Position numbers and translations under genes: made by a program
Shown: in pieces, positions 1 through 6,323 of the stretch
How positions within the stretch are numbered: position 1 is the stretch's first letter
Layout: the number at the start of each line of letters is the position of its first letter
The notes under the pieces: model-generated
What the model saw: only the letters and a program-made list of their open reading frames with translations
What the model was told of the DNA's origin: nothing
Databases searched by the model: none
NCBI GenBank assembly: GCA_024637045.1
Contig: JAGXFX010000002.1
Coordinates: 1-50,772, forward strand
Length of the DNA stretch: 50,772 bases
Direction of reading: 5' to 3'
Origin: Soehngenia sp.
Lineage (GTDB): Bacteria; Bacillota; Clostridia; Tissierellales; Tissierellaceae

Positions 1-71
1 ACATCAGATTCATTAACACAGCAAAGAAGACAGGTGCAGCAGTACTGTTAAAATCAGTACGAGGAATCTAA
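1..71 (+). CDS. C-terminal end of an unidentified protein (partial)
   Basis: An open frame enters from the left edge (codons begin at position 3) and ends at TAA 69-71. It gives 22 residues ending KTGAAVLLKSVRGI. The fragment is too short to assign to a family and could be a chance open frame, although no gene in another frame covers it. Confidence 0.3.
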   Translation, partial: IRFINTAKKTGAAVLLKSVRGI

Positions 72-140
72 TACAATATAGAAGACTATATGTACGGAGA
101 AGCTATAATTATTTTTATCCGACAGTAAATTGACACTATC

Positions 141-169
141 TTGACATACCAATTACTTGAAGGTAACAT
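141..169 (+). promoter_or_regulatory. Possible sigma-70 type promoter upstream of the transposase
   Basis: TTGACA at 141-146 and TAACAT at 164-169 are separated by 17 nt. A second TTGACA lies at 130-135. The rest of 72-229 is AT-rich with no other signal that I see. Confidence 0.35.
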
Positions 170-214
170 TGAGTTAATAGTGCTAAATGTGTAAATAAAG
201 AGAAAAAGAAGAAA

Positions 215-242
215 GAGACGCTGGGGATTGAGACGCTGGGGA
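215..242 (+). repeat. 13-bp tandem repeat at left edge of the RAYT element
   Basis: The 13-mer GAGACGCTGGGGA occurs at 215-227 and again at 230-242, a period of 15 bp, directly abutting the left inverted repeat of the transposase element. It may be a duplicated target or terminal segment. Confidence 0.6.
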
Positions 243-258
243 CGGTCCTTTTTGTCCC
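230..258 (-). repeat. REP-like palindrome, left end of RAYT element
   Basis: Positions 238-258 are an exact 21-bp inverted copy of 1074-1094, so the transposase gene is bracketed by inverted repeats. Read on the minus strand it starts GGGACA, then AAAAGGACCGTCCC. Its outer stem is imperfect here because the partner arm reads CGTCTC instead of TGTCCC. Confidence 0.8.
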
Positions 259-287
259 AAAACAATAAAAATTCGGGAGGAATTTTC

Positions 288-1070
288 ATGGCGAGATTAA
301 GTAGAGAAGTGAGTCCGACAGGTTATTATCACATTATGATGAGGGGTATAAACAAGGAAATGATATTCAAGAATAATTTTGATAAGAAGAATTTCCTTTC
401 ATTGATTGAAACAAAGGTGGAAGAAGATGTTTTAATAGTAGCATTTTGTATTATGGATAACCATGTACATATGATTTTAAAAGGTTATTTGGATGACATT
501 TCTTTATCTATGAAAAGAATAAACACCTCTTTTGCCATGAGAATAAACAGAAGCCTGGATAGAGTCGGGCATGTGTTTCAGGATAGGTATAAAAGTGAAA
601 TTATTCATAATGAAGCTCATCTTCTATGTGCCACAAGATATGTGCATAATAATCCTGTAAAAGCTGGAATCGCCAAAAGCCCACAACAATATAACTGGAG
701 TAGTTATTCTCATTTCATTCAAGGTAAAAGCAATCTTTTAGATTCTGGAGAAACAGAGAGGATTATGAAGATTATTGGATCTATAAAGCAGTTTCAGGAT
801 TTTCATAAGCTGGAGGATGAGATTAGGTTCATTGACACAAAGGAAGAACTAGATACATTGGAGTATTCAAGAGCTCAGAGAATTATTTCTGACTACCATA
901 AAAACAAGGGAGAAGTTGTTTCTCAGAATATAAGAAGGAATTCAGATGATATGGATCAACTTATAGGCTTGCTTTTAAGAAAAACAAACTTAAGTATAAG
1001 AAAGGTGTCAGAATTACTTGAGGTCAGCAAAAGCACCGCACATAGGTTAAGCAGAGAAGGAGGAATTTAA
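288..1070 (+). CDS. REP-associated tyrosine transposase (RAYT, IS200-like Y1 family)
   Basis: 260 aa single-strand DNA transposase of the Y1/HuH family that nicks and rejoins at hairpin ends. The HuH pair is H59-V-H61 in DNHVHMIL. The catalytic tyrosine is probably Y118 in RYVHNNPVKAG, the motif typical of the RAYT branch. About 100 C-terminal residues end in a helix-turn-helix-like segment (LSIRKVSELLEVSKSTAHRLS). The ATG at 288 is chosen over the upstream frame because GGGAGG lies just before it. The element is bounded by exact inverted repeats at 238-258 and 1074-1094. RAYTs are usually single-copy domesticated enzymes that mobilise or maintain dispersed REP hairpins, and related hairpins occur at 2572 and 3130. 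Confidence 0.9.
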   Translation: MARLSREVSPTGYYHIMMRGINKEMIFKNNFDKKNFLSLIETKVEEDVLIVAFCIMDNHVHMILKGYLDDISLSMKRINTSFAMRINRSLDRVGHVFQDRYKSEIIHNEAHLLCATRYVHNNPVKAGIAKSPQQYNWSSYSHFIQGKSNLLDSGETERIMKIIGSIKQFQDFHKLEDEIRFIDTKEELDTLEYSRAQRIISDYHKNKGEVVSQNIRRNSDDMDQLIGLLLRKTNLSIRKVSELLEVSKSTAHRLSREGGI

Positions 1071-1071
1071 A

Positions 1072-1344
1072 ATGGGACAAAAAGGACCGTCCCCGATGTC
1101 CCGAAACGCATTGTTTTCAACACTTGCAGGGTTGTTGTCCATAGTTGCGCTTTTAATTATGGCGTTGACATTTACTGGCGTGCTTAACGAATCGGCTAAG
1201 GATTTTGTAATCCCTATTCTGGGAATACTTGTATTCCACGAAGGGTATATCAGATATGAGAAAAACAGAGTATTGGGAATGTTTCTGATGCTACTTTCTG
1301 TAGGAGGCTTCTTAGTTATATTGTGGAGACTGATATCGGCATAA
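1072..1344 (+). CDS. Small two-TM membrane protein, start inside REP repeat
   Basis: 90 aa with two hydrophobic segments (about residues 14-36 and 66-88) separated by a short charged stretch, HEGYIRYEKNRV. I do not recognise the family. The ATG at 1072 sits on the first bases of the right REP repeat and is served by AAGGAGG at 1057-1063, which lies in the last codons of the transposase, spacing 8 nt. Residues 1-8 are therefore encoded by the repeat. An internal ATG at 1096 could also be used, but it has no ribosome binding site. The likely history is insertion of the element into the 5' end of a host gene with translation rescued by the transposase tail. Confidence 0.55.
   Translation: MGQKGPSPMSRNALFSTLAGLLSIVALLIMALTFTGVLNESAKDFVIPILGILVFHEGYIRYEKNRVLGMFLMLLSVGGFLVILWRLISA
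1074..1102 (+). repeat. REP-like hairpin, right end of RAYT element
   Basis: A 6-bp stem GGGACA (1074-1079) / TGTCCC (1097-1102) encloses a 17-nt core that begins AAAAGGACCGTCCCC. The first 21 bp are the exact inverted partner of 238-258. The repeat starts four bases after the transposase stop codon. Confidence 0.85.
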
Positions 1345-1517
1345 TGAAAGGATGTTATTGTGATAGCCTGTGGACTCATGAAGGACCTGCGTCTTCAGAT
1401 ATTATTGATTCCTCTGATTTGCCCGTGGAACTTGGTTCCAGTTCAGGTCATGATTTTGCGGAGCTTGTTTTTGATGTGGAAAAAAGGGAGATAATTGGAT
1501 ATCTCCCCATACAGTAG
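1344..1517 (+). CDS. Short uncharacterised ORF, possible gene remnant
   Basis: 57 aa (MKGCYCDSLWTHEG... to GYLPIQ) whose ATG overlaps the preceding stop as TAATG, suggesting coupling. No family or motif is recognised, and it may be the tail of a decayed gene. It ends four bases before the convergent nitrilase. Confidence 0.25.
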   Translation: MKGCYCDSLWTHEGPASSDIIDSSDLPVELGSSSGHDFAELVFDVEKREIIGYLPIQ

Positions 1518-1520
1518 CTA

Positions 1521-2441
1521 TTAAGGTCTTTCGTTAATTTTAAAGTCAAATATCTCTGGCCTGTTGTAGTGACCGACTGGATCCCAGTCAAGCTTTGACT
1601 CCACAATCATATTCAGGTCAATTTCTGCTGTAAGAATCCCGGGTTCATCAAACAAAGGACCTGCTACATATTCACCATAAGGATCAATAATACAGCTACC
1701 ACCTCGAGACATTACTTCCGGCTCATTTTCAAGATCCTTGTAGTATTTTAAATCTGTGGGATACATTGATTTTTCAACATATTGGTTGCTCATAAAGACA
1801 AAGCATCTTCCCTCAAAGGCAATATGTCTTAAAGTTGCCTGATAAACTTCTCTTTGATCTGCAGTTGGCACGATGTAAAGGTTGACTCCTTTCATATACA
1901 GGGCCATTCTGGCCAGTGGCATATAGTTTTCCCAACATATAAGGGAGCCCATTTTACCATACGGAGTATCTACAACTGTTATGGTTGACCCATCATCTTC
2001 ACCCCAGATAACGCGTTCAGCTGCTGTGGGTTTTAATTTTCTGTGTCTGCCCATATATCCTTCTGGCCCAAAGAACAGATTGCTGCAATGCAGCGTACCG
2101 TCAAGTCCTTCACCATTTTTCTCCGTAACCCCGATGGACAGGTATATCTGCAGCTCTTTGGTAAGCTCTGCCAGCTGGTCAATCTCTGGTCCTGGAACTG
2201 CAACAGAATTCTCGTAATATCTTCTGTAATCTTCCCTTGCTTCCTTGGTCCTGCTTCCAACAACCATTCCAAACGTTAGTCCCCTTGGGTAACATGGTAT
2301 AAAGCTTTCAGGAAAAACAATCAGCTTTGATCCGTTTGATGCAGCTTTTCTTGTAAGCGCAAAAGTCTTTTCCATTGTCTTTTCCAGGTCAAACAGAACA
2401 GGTGAGTCCTGGATTATTGATACCTTCAATTTCTTTTCCAT
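1521..2441 (-). CDS. Nitrilase / carbon-nitrogen hydrolase
   Basis: 306 aa member of the nitrilase branch of the CN-hydrolase superfamily, which converts organic nitriles to carboxylic acids and ammonia through a thioester on cysteine. The catalytic triad is visible: E45 in FPESFIPCYPRGL, K135 in HRKLKPT and C169 in LICWENYMPL. The ERVIWGEDDGST stretch after the lysine is typical of true nitrilases rather than amidases. Length fits the family (300-350 aa). The gene is alone, convergent with the RAYT region, and starts at an ATG preceded by AGGAGGT. The cytosolic enzyme's substrate cannot be told from sequence; cyanide hydratase-like activity is an alternative. Confidence 0.88.
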   Translation of the reverse strand: MEKKLKVSIIQDSPVLFDLEKTMEKTFALTRKAASNGSKLIVFPESFIPCYPRGLTFGMVVGSRTKEAREDYRRYYENSVAVPGPEIDQLAELTKELQIYLSIGVTEKNGEGLDGTLHCSNLFFGPEGYMGRHRKLKPTAAERVIWGEDDGSTITVVDTPYGKMGSLICWENYMPLARMALYMKGVNLYIVPTADQREVYQATLRHIAFEGRCFVFMSNQYVEKSMYPTDLKYYKDLENEPEVMSRGGSCIIDPYGEYVAGPLFDEPGILTAEIDLNMIVESKLDWDPVGHYNRPEIFDFKINERP

Positions 2442-2571
2442 ATGTAATACCTCCTAAAATTTCTATATAATAAGCTAATTATAACACAGTAATATATCAA
2501 ACGGGTTCTTAACAGGAAACAGAAGTCATTTTCAATAAAGTATGTTAAAATATAGTTATGATGAAACAGGA

Positions 2572-2604
2572 ACAAAACAAAAATAACCGTTCCGAGTGTT
2601 TTGT
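2572..2604 (+). repeat. REP-like hairpin in the leader of the CopZ-like gene
   Basis: Perfect 8-bp arms ACAAAACA (2572-2579) and TGTTTTGT (2597-2604) enclose a 17-nt core, AAAATAACCGTTCCGAG. Core length and sequence match the RAYT-flanking repeat, while the stem bases differ in a compensated way. It lies between a possible promoter and the Shine-Dalgarno of the downstream gene. Confidence 0.7.
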
Positions 2605-2622
2605 CACGGAAGGAGTGATGAA

Positions 2623-3114
2623 ATGGACTTGAATATGAGAATAAAATCATGTTGATCAAGAAATGATTCCTCCACAGGTTTAGTGGAGAAAAATTTAAAG
2701 TGTCCTAAATGCAAAGGTAAATCTCAGTCTGTTGGAGTTGTTACAGTTGAGCATATGGTAAAGGATGAATTCAGGAATAAAGTCAAATACAAGAATTATA
2801 GTATATGTCTTGAACAAGACTGTGATGTTGTATACTTTTCTCAAAATGAAGACATTATAATAAAAAGAAACGACCTAAAGATTGACGTATGGTACAAGAA
2901 GGACGCTAATCCCAAATATATATGTTATTGCAGCAAGGTAACTGAAGAACAGATTATTGAAGCCGTAGTAAAGGGCGGAGCAAAAACCTTTAAGGAAGTT
3001 GTTAAAATTACCGGTGCAATGAAAAATTGCAGATGTGAGGAGAACAACCCGCTTGGAAAATGCTGCAGCCCACAAATAATCGAAACTATTAAGTTGGCAC
3101 TAAGTCAAAAGTAA
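2623..3114 (+). CDS. CopZ-like Zn/[2Fe-2S] protein, candidate selenoprotein (Sec at residue 11, UGA 2653-2655)
   Basis: Read through the UGA this is 163 aa. It begins MDLNMRIKSC-U-SRNDSSTGLV and continues with the zinc- and [2Fe-2S]-binding domain of CopZ-type copper chaperones. The metal-ligand set is visible: CPKC 27-30, C62/C67 in CLEQDCDVVYF, C101/C103 in YICYCSK, C136/C138 in CRCEE and C147/C148 in GKCCS. AAGGAG at 2610-2615 precedes ATG 2623 by 7 nt. The GTG at 2683, the usual call, has no ribosome binding site and lies in a hairpin arm. The UGA is in frame and followed by a SECIS-like hairpin. From memory, many family members carry Cys-Cys near the N-terminus; Cys-Sec would replace it. 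YedF and DUF3343 selenium proteins follow in the same direction. The alternative is a 10-codon leader peptide with reinitiation at 2683. Confidence 0.62.
2667..2691 (+). promoter_or_regulatory. Candidate bacterial SECIS element
   Basis: Arms CTCCAC (2670-2675) and GTGGAG (2683-2688) form a 6-bp stem, extendable by two A-T pairs across one C-A mismatch. The apical loop AGGUUUA closely resembles the AGGUCU loop of the E. coli fdhF SECIS that SelB binds. The loop starts 20 nt after the UGA at 2653-2655, inside the 16-37 nt range accepted for bacterial SECIS elements. Confidence 0.6.
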
Positions 3115-3129
3115 GAATCTAATCAGGGG

Positions 3130-3158
3130 CAAACAAAAAGAACCGTCCCTGGTGTTTG
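3130..3158 (+). repeat. REP-like hairpin between the CopZ-like and DUF5711 genes
   Basis: Arms CAAACA (3130-3135) and TGTTTG (3153-3158) flank the 17-nt core AAAAGAACCGTCCCTGG. It has the same core length and orientation as the copies at 1074 and 2572. Its 3' end abuts the GAGGAG ribosome binding site of the next gene. Confidence 0.75.
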
Positions 3159-3172
3159 AGGAGACATAATAT

Positions 3173-4255
3173 ATGAAAAAGCTCCGAAAGGTAATCCTGA
3201 TATTATTAATATTATCCATTGCTGGGACAATGATATTCTTCTCATTTGAAGAAAACCAGAAGTGGTTTGTGAGGTATCTTGACAGTTTCTCCAACAAGGA
3301 AAAGCAAGTTGTGGAGAATGCATATATTCCAGGTGATGGAATAAGTTATATAAACGGAAGGTATTTGGCCTGGAATGGTGAGGAGATGTCTGTATCAGAT
3401 GAATCTGGGAAAATACTATGGGAGAGGACATTTCTGATGGATGACCCCAAGCTGGATATTCGAGATAATCTTATTGGTATATATGATAGAATAAGCGGTG
3501 AAGCAATGGTTTTTAACTTCAACGGAGAAATTCTTGCTCAGATTGAAGAAGAGTCGCCAATATTTTCATTCAAGCCCTCAAAAAATGGTCATATTGTCCA
3601 TATTAAAGAAGAGGGACGACAGGTCCTTAAGATTTATGAAAGAAATGGAGAACACCGTGACAACCTGATATTCACAAAAGGCTATCCAATTGACTACAGC
3701 CTGGAAGAGGATTCAACAATGGTTACAGTTCTTGACCTCCAGAACAAGGCAATTAATACAAAGCTAATAAAGTACAATGGAGACGGTGAGCAAGAGTTAT
3801 ATTCAATTAACGACAGGATAATAATAAAAGTTGCAAGTATGGCAAAAGGTAAACTAATAGTTGCTGATACTGGAATATATATGCAAAAAAATGACGATAT
3901 TGTATGGGGAAGAGATTTTCCATTGCTAAAGGATGTATTGCTGGATGGAAATGAGATTTATGTCATTTATGGCGATAATCTGAGAATCCTGGATGATCAA
4001 GGAAGTACATTAAAGCAGGAGACCTTTGGGATGGATTATAGCAATCTCCATACCCACGGCAAGTTTATAATTCTAGCAGGGGACAAAGATATTTTAGTTT
4101 TACTTCATACGGAGCCTGTAGCAAGTTATAGTTTTGAGTCAACTATTGTGGATATACAAAGTCAGTTCAATGATTTGGTTGTTACTACCGAAAATGGTGT
4201 AAATATAATGAGAATAGAAGACAAGGAAAAAGAAATAGAGGAGGAGAAGCAATGA
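3173..4255 (+). CDS. DUF5711-like membrane-anchored beta-propeller protein
   Basis: 360 aa. An N-terminal hydrophobic segment (about residues 6-24) anchors or exports the protein. The rest is made of repeated short beta-rich units with alternating aromatic and acidic residues (for example ISYINGRYLAWNGEEMSVSDESGKILWER), as in WD/PQQ-like propellers, and resembles DUF5711. The C-terminus is a charged EKEIEEEKQ tail. Function is unknown. The stop overlaps the yedF start by 4 nt (ATGA), so the two are translationally coupled. The ribosome binding site GAGGAG touches the preceding REP hairpin. Confidence 0.7.
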   Translation: MKKLRKVILILLILSIAGTMIFFSFEENQKWFVRYLDSFSNKEKQVVENAYIPGDGISYINGRYLAWNGEEMSVSDESGKILWERTFLMDDPKLDIRDNLIGIYDRISGEAMVFNFNGEILAQIEEESPIFSFKPSKNGHIVHIKEEGRQVLKIYERNGEHRDNLIFTKGYPIDYSLEEDSTMVTVLDLQNKAINTKLIKYNGDGEQELYSINDRIIIKVASMAKGKLIVADTGIYMQKNDDIVWGRDFPLLKDVLLDGNEIYVIYGDNLRILDDQGSTLKQETFGMDYSNLHTHGKFIILAGDKDILVLLHTEPVASYSFESTIVDIQSQFNDLVVTTENGVNIMRIEDKEKEIEEEKQ

Positions 4256-4857
4256 TTAGAGAAATTAATGCAAGAGGACTGGCTTGCCCAAAGCCTGTAA
4301 TTCTTACTAAAAAAGAGCTGGACCAGATGACTAGCGGATCTCTTAAAACAATCGTTGATAATGAAACAGCACGTGAGAATATTTCAAAGCTTGCGAATAG
4401 CATGTCATTGGAGTTTTCAGTGGAGGACCTGGGAGGAAACGAGTATGCAATCACCATATTGAAATCAGGTGGAGTAAAAGAGGATCAACCTGCAAAGATT
4501 GTTGTTCAGAATTCTGATACAGGAACCATTTTGATAATCCAGTCTGATCAGATGGGAAAAGGTGATGAAGAGCTTGGAAGAATTCTTATGAAGAGCTTTA
4601 TTTATACTGTTAGTGAGACCATACCTCATCCAGCCGCGATACTTTTCTATAATAGCGGCGTGAAACTTACTGTAAAGGACAGCCCGGTTCTAGAGGATCT
4701 TCAAGAGCTTCATGAATCTGGTGTCGAGATAATTTCATGTGGAACATGTCTTGACTACTATAATCTAAAGGACAGCCTGGCTGTTGGAGACATATCCAAT
4801 ATGTATACGATATATGAAAAAATGCAGTCTGGAACCAATACTATTACGATAGGATGA
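4252..4857 (+). CDS. yedF: Selenium metabolism protein YedF
   Basis: 201 aa with two parts. An N-terminal TusA/SirA-like sulfur-carrier domain holds the LACPKPVI motif with C12 as the persulfide/selenide-carrying cysteine. A C-terminal DsrE-like domain contains SCGTCLDYYNL. This domain order is that of the YedF family, which co-occurs with selenophosphate and selenocysteine pathways in Clostridia and is thought to traffic selenium; its exact reaction is not established. It overlaps the upstream gene by 4 nt and is followed directly by the DUF3343 carrier. Its presence supports active selenium use near the candidate selenoprotein at 2623. Confidence 0.9.
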   Translation: MIREINARGLACPKPVILTKKELDQMTSGSLKTIVDNETARENISKLANSMSLEFSVEDLGGNEYAITILKSGGVKEDQPAKIVVQNSDTGTILIIQSDQMGKGDEELGRILMKSFIYTVSETIPHPAAILFYNSGVKLTVKDSPVLEDLQELHESGVEIISCGTCLDYYNLKDSLAVGDISNMYTIYEKMQSGTNTITIG

Positions 4858-4862
4858 TAAAT

Positions 4863-5123
4863 ATGAATGAATTTGGCATACTGACATTCCAGTCAACACA
4901 CCATGCCATGAGAGCTGAGAAAGTATTGACTAACGAGGGGATGACTATAAAGACAATCCCGACCCCAAGGGATATTACCTTAAGCTGCGGTCTTGCCATA
5001 AGATTTGAGGTAGAGGATATTGAAAGAATCAAAGAATTGAAGGATGAAGGTAAACTGGATTACAAGGAACTTCACCATTTACAGACATTACACGGTGAGA
5101 GAAGACTCAAAAAACTTGACTAG
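4863..5123 (+). CDS. DUF3343 putative Se/S carrier-like protein
   Basis: 86 aa, matching the small DUF3343 family (ILTFQSTHHAMRAEKVL ... TPRDITLSCGLAIRFE). The single conserved cysteine in the LSCGLAI motif is the presumed thiol carrier. The family is regularly encoded beside yedF and is thought to act in sulfur or selenium transfer. I chose ATG 4863 over 4854 because AGGATG at 4851-4856 gives proper spacing. The gene nearly abuts yedF and is followed by mscS after 9 nt, so it is part of the same operon. Confidence 0.85.
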   Translation: MNEFGILTFQSTHHAMRAEKVLTNEGMTIKTIPTPRDITLSCGLAIRFEVEDIERIKELKDEGKLDYKELHHLQTLHGERRLKKLD

Positions 5124-5132
5124 GAGGTAGCG

Positions 5133-6008
5133 ATGGAATCACTGAAATACCTATATGACAAGGCAGCACAATCAATTAATGCATTTATTAAAACCACAGA
5201 TGGGAATCTAAATCTATTTGGGAGAATTATTACTATTATTCTTATCTTTGTTGCAATAATCATTATAGTCAAAATTTCCAGCAGACTTATTGATAGGACG
5301 TTGGCAAATAAAAGCTTGGATAAGTTCCAAATTTCCGACAGAAGAAGAGACACATTGACCAATATTCTAAAAAAAGTTGTAAAGTATATCTTGTTCTTTA
5401 TTGGTGTAGTCATGGCTCTTGAAATCTTCAGCATAAACACTGCATCAATTATTGCAACAGCAGGTATTGGAGGTCTTGCCATTGGATTTGGAGCTCAGTC
5501 ACTTGTAAAGGATATAATCACTGGTTTCTTTATTCTGCTTGAAGATCAATATGCCGTAGGAGACTATATACAGATTGATACCAAAGAGGGAATTGTGGAA
5601 GAGTTAGGTGTGAGAGTCACCAAAATCAGGGATTTTACAGGTGAGCTCCACATTATACCAAACAGTAGCATTAATGTCGTGACGAACAGGACCAGAGGAG
5701 CAATGAGAGCATTGGTTGATATTTCAATAGCCTATGAAGCTGATATTGACAAAGCTATGGAAATCATGGAAAGAATCAGTGCTGAAATTGCAGAGACAAA
5801 CGATAATATTATCGAAGGACCTTTGGTACTGGGAGTTGCAAGTTTTGGAAACTCTGATGTAGTAATAAGGGCAATCGCCAAGACAAGATCCATGGAGCAA
5901 TGGGCTGTGGAAAGGGAAATGAGGAAAAAATATAAGCAGGCTTTTGATCGTGAGGGTATTGAGATACCATATTCAAAGGTTGTTGTTTATGGAGGTGGAG
6001 ATAAATGA
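5133..6008 (+). CDS. MscS-family mechanosensitive channel
   Basis: 291 aa small-conductance mechanosensitive channel that releases solutes on hypo-osmotic shock. There are transmembrane segments at about residues 29-50 and 86-108, then the Gly/Ala-rich pore helix ASIIATAGIGGLAIGFGAQSLVKDIITG. The MscS beta domain follows with the motif AVGDYIQIDTKEGIVEELGVRVTKIRD and an alpha/beta tail. The length fits the minimal MscS class (YkuT-like). AGGAGGT precedes the ATG. The gene overlaps DUF951 by 4 nt. Confidence 0.92.
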   Translation: MESLKYLYDKAAQSINAFIKTTDGNLNLFGRIITIILIFVAIIIIVKISSRLIDRTLANKSLDKFQISDRRRDTLTNILKKVVKYILFFIGVVMALEIFSINTASIIATAGIGGLAIGFGAQSLVKDIITGFFILLEDQYAVGDYIQIDTKEGIVEELGVRVTKIRDFTGELHIIPNSSINVVTNRTRGAMRALVDISIAYEADIDKAMEIMERISAEIAETNDNIIEGPLVLGVASFGNSDVVIRAIAKTRSMEQWAVEREMRKKYKQAFDREGIEIPYSKVVVYGGGDK

Positions 6009-6238
6009 TGCTGTATTACAAGGTTGGAGATCAGGTCACCTTGAAAAAGGGTCATCCATGTGGAGAAAACAAATGGGAAGTATTAAGAACTGGTGTTGAT
6101 ATAAAATTAAAGTGTATGGGATGCGAAAGACAGATTTGGCTTACCAGAATTGAATTTGAAAAAAGAGTTCGAAAGATTCTCGTTGATGATAAGTGGATAA
6201 GTATTGTTCATCATAAGCCAGAGGAGAAGTCTGAATAA
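6005..6238 (+). CDS. DUF951 family protein
   Basis: 77 aa, clearly DUF951. The KKGHPCGENKWEVLRTGVDIKLKCMGCERQIWL region contains the paired C and CxxC residues that likely bind a metal. Function is unknown; in Bacillota it often sits next to an MscS gene, as here. ATG 6005 overlaps the mscS stop and follows GGAGGTGGAG. A terminator lies immediately downstream. Confidence 0.9.
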   Translation: MMLYYKVGDQVTLKKGHPCGENKWEVLRTGVDIKLKCMGCERQIWLTRIEFEKRVRKILVDDKWISIVHHKPEEKSE

Positions 6239-6240
6239 TC

Positions 6241-6266
6241 AAAGGGAGAATATTTCTCTCTTTTTT
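6241..6266 (+). terminator. Rho-independent terminator after DUF951
   Basis: AAAGGGAGAA (6241-6250) pairs with TTCTCTCTTT (6254-6263, one G-T pair) over a TAT loop and continues into a T run. It ends the selenium/mscS transcript. Confidence 0.85.
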
Positions 6267-6275
6267 GTTTTTTGA

Positions 6276-6304
6276 TGCAACCTTTTGTTTAAACTTACGT
6301 CTAA
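6276..6304 (+). promoter_or_regulatory. Probable ECF sigma autoregulatory promoter
   Basis: TGCAACC (6276-6282) and ACGTCTAA (6297-6304) give the AAC-N16-CGTC arrangement typical of ECF sigma promoters, about 20 nt upstream of an ECF sigma gene. Self-activation is inferred. Confidence 0.6.
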
Positions 6305-6323
6305 AGGATAAGGAGGGTTGAAG

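Noticed and set aside
1047-1379. Antisense ORF over the small membrane protein
   Set aside because: It is a shadow of the plus-strand gene without a ribosome binding site or family features.
2683-3114. CopZ-like gene starting at GTG 2683
   Set aside because: No ribosome binding site upstream, start buried in a hairpin; the upstream ATG 2623 with AAGGAG fits better. Kept as the alternative if Sec is disproved.
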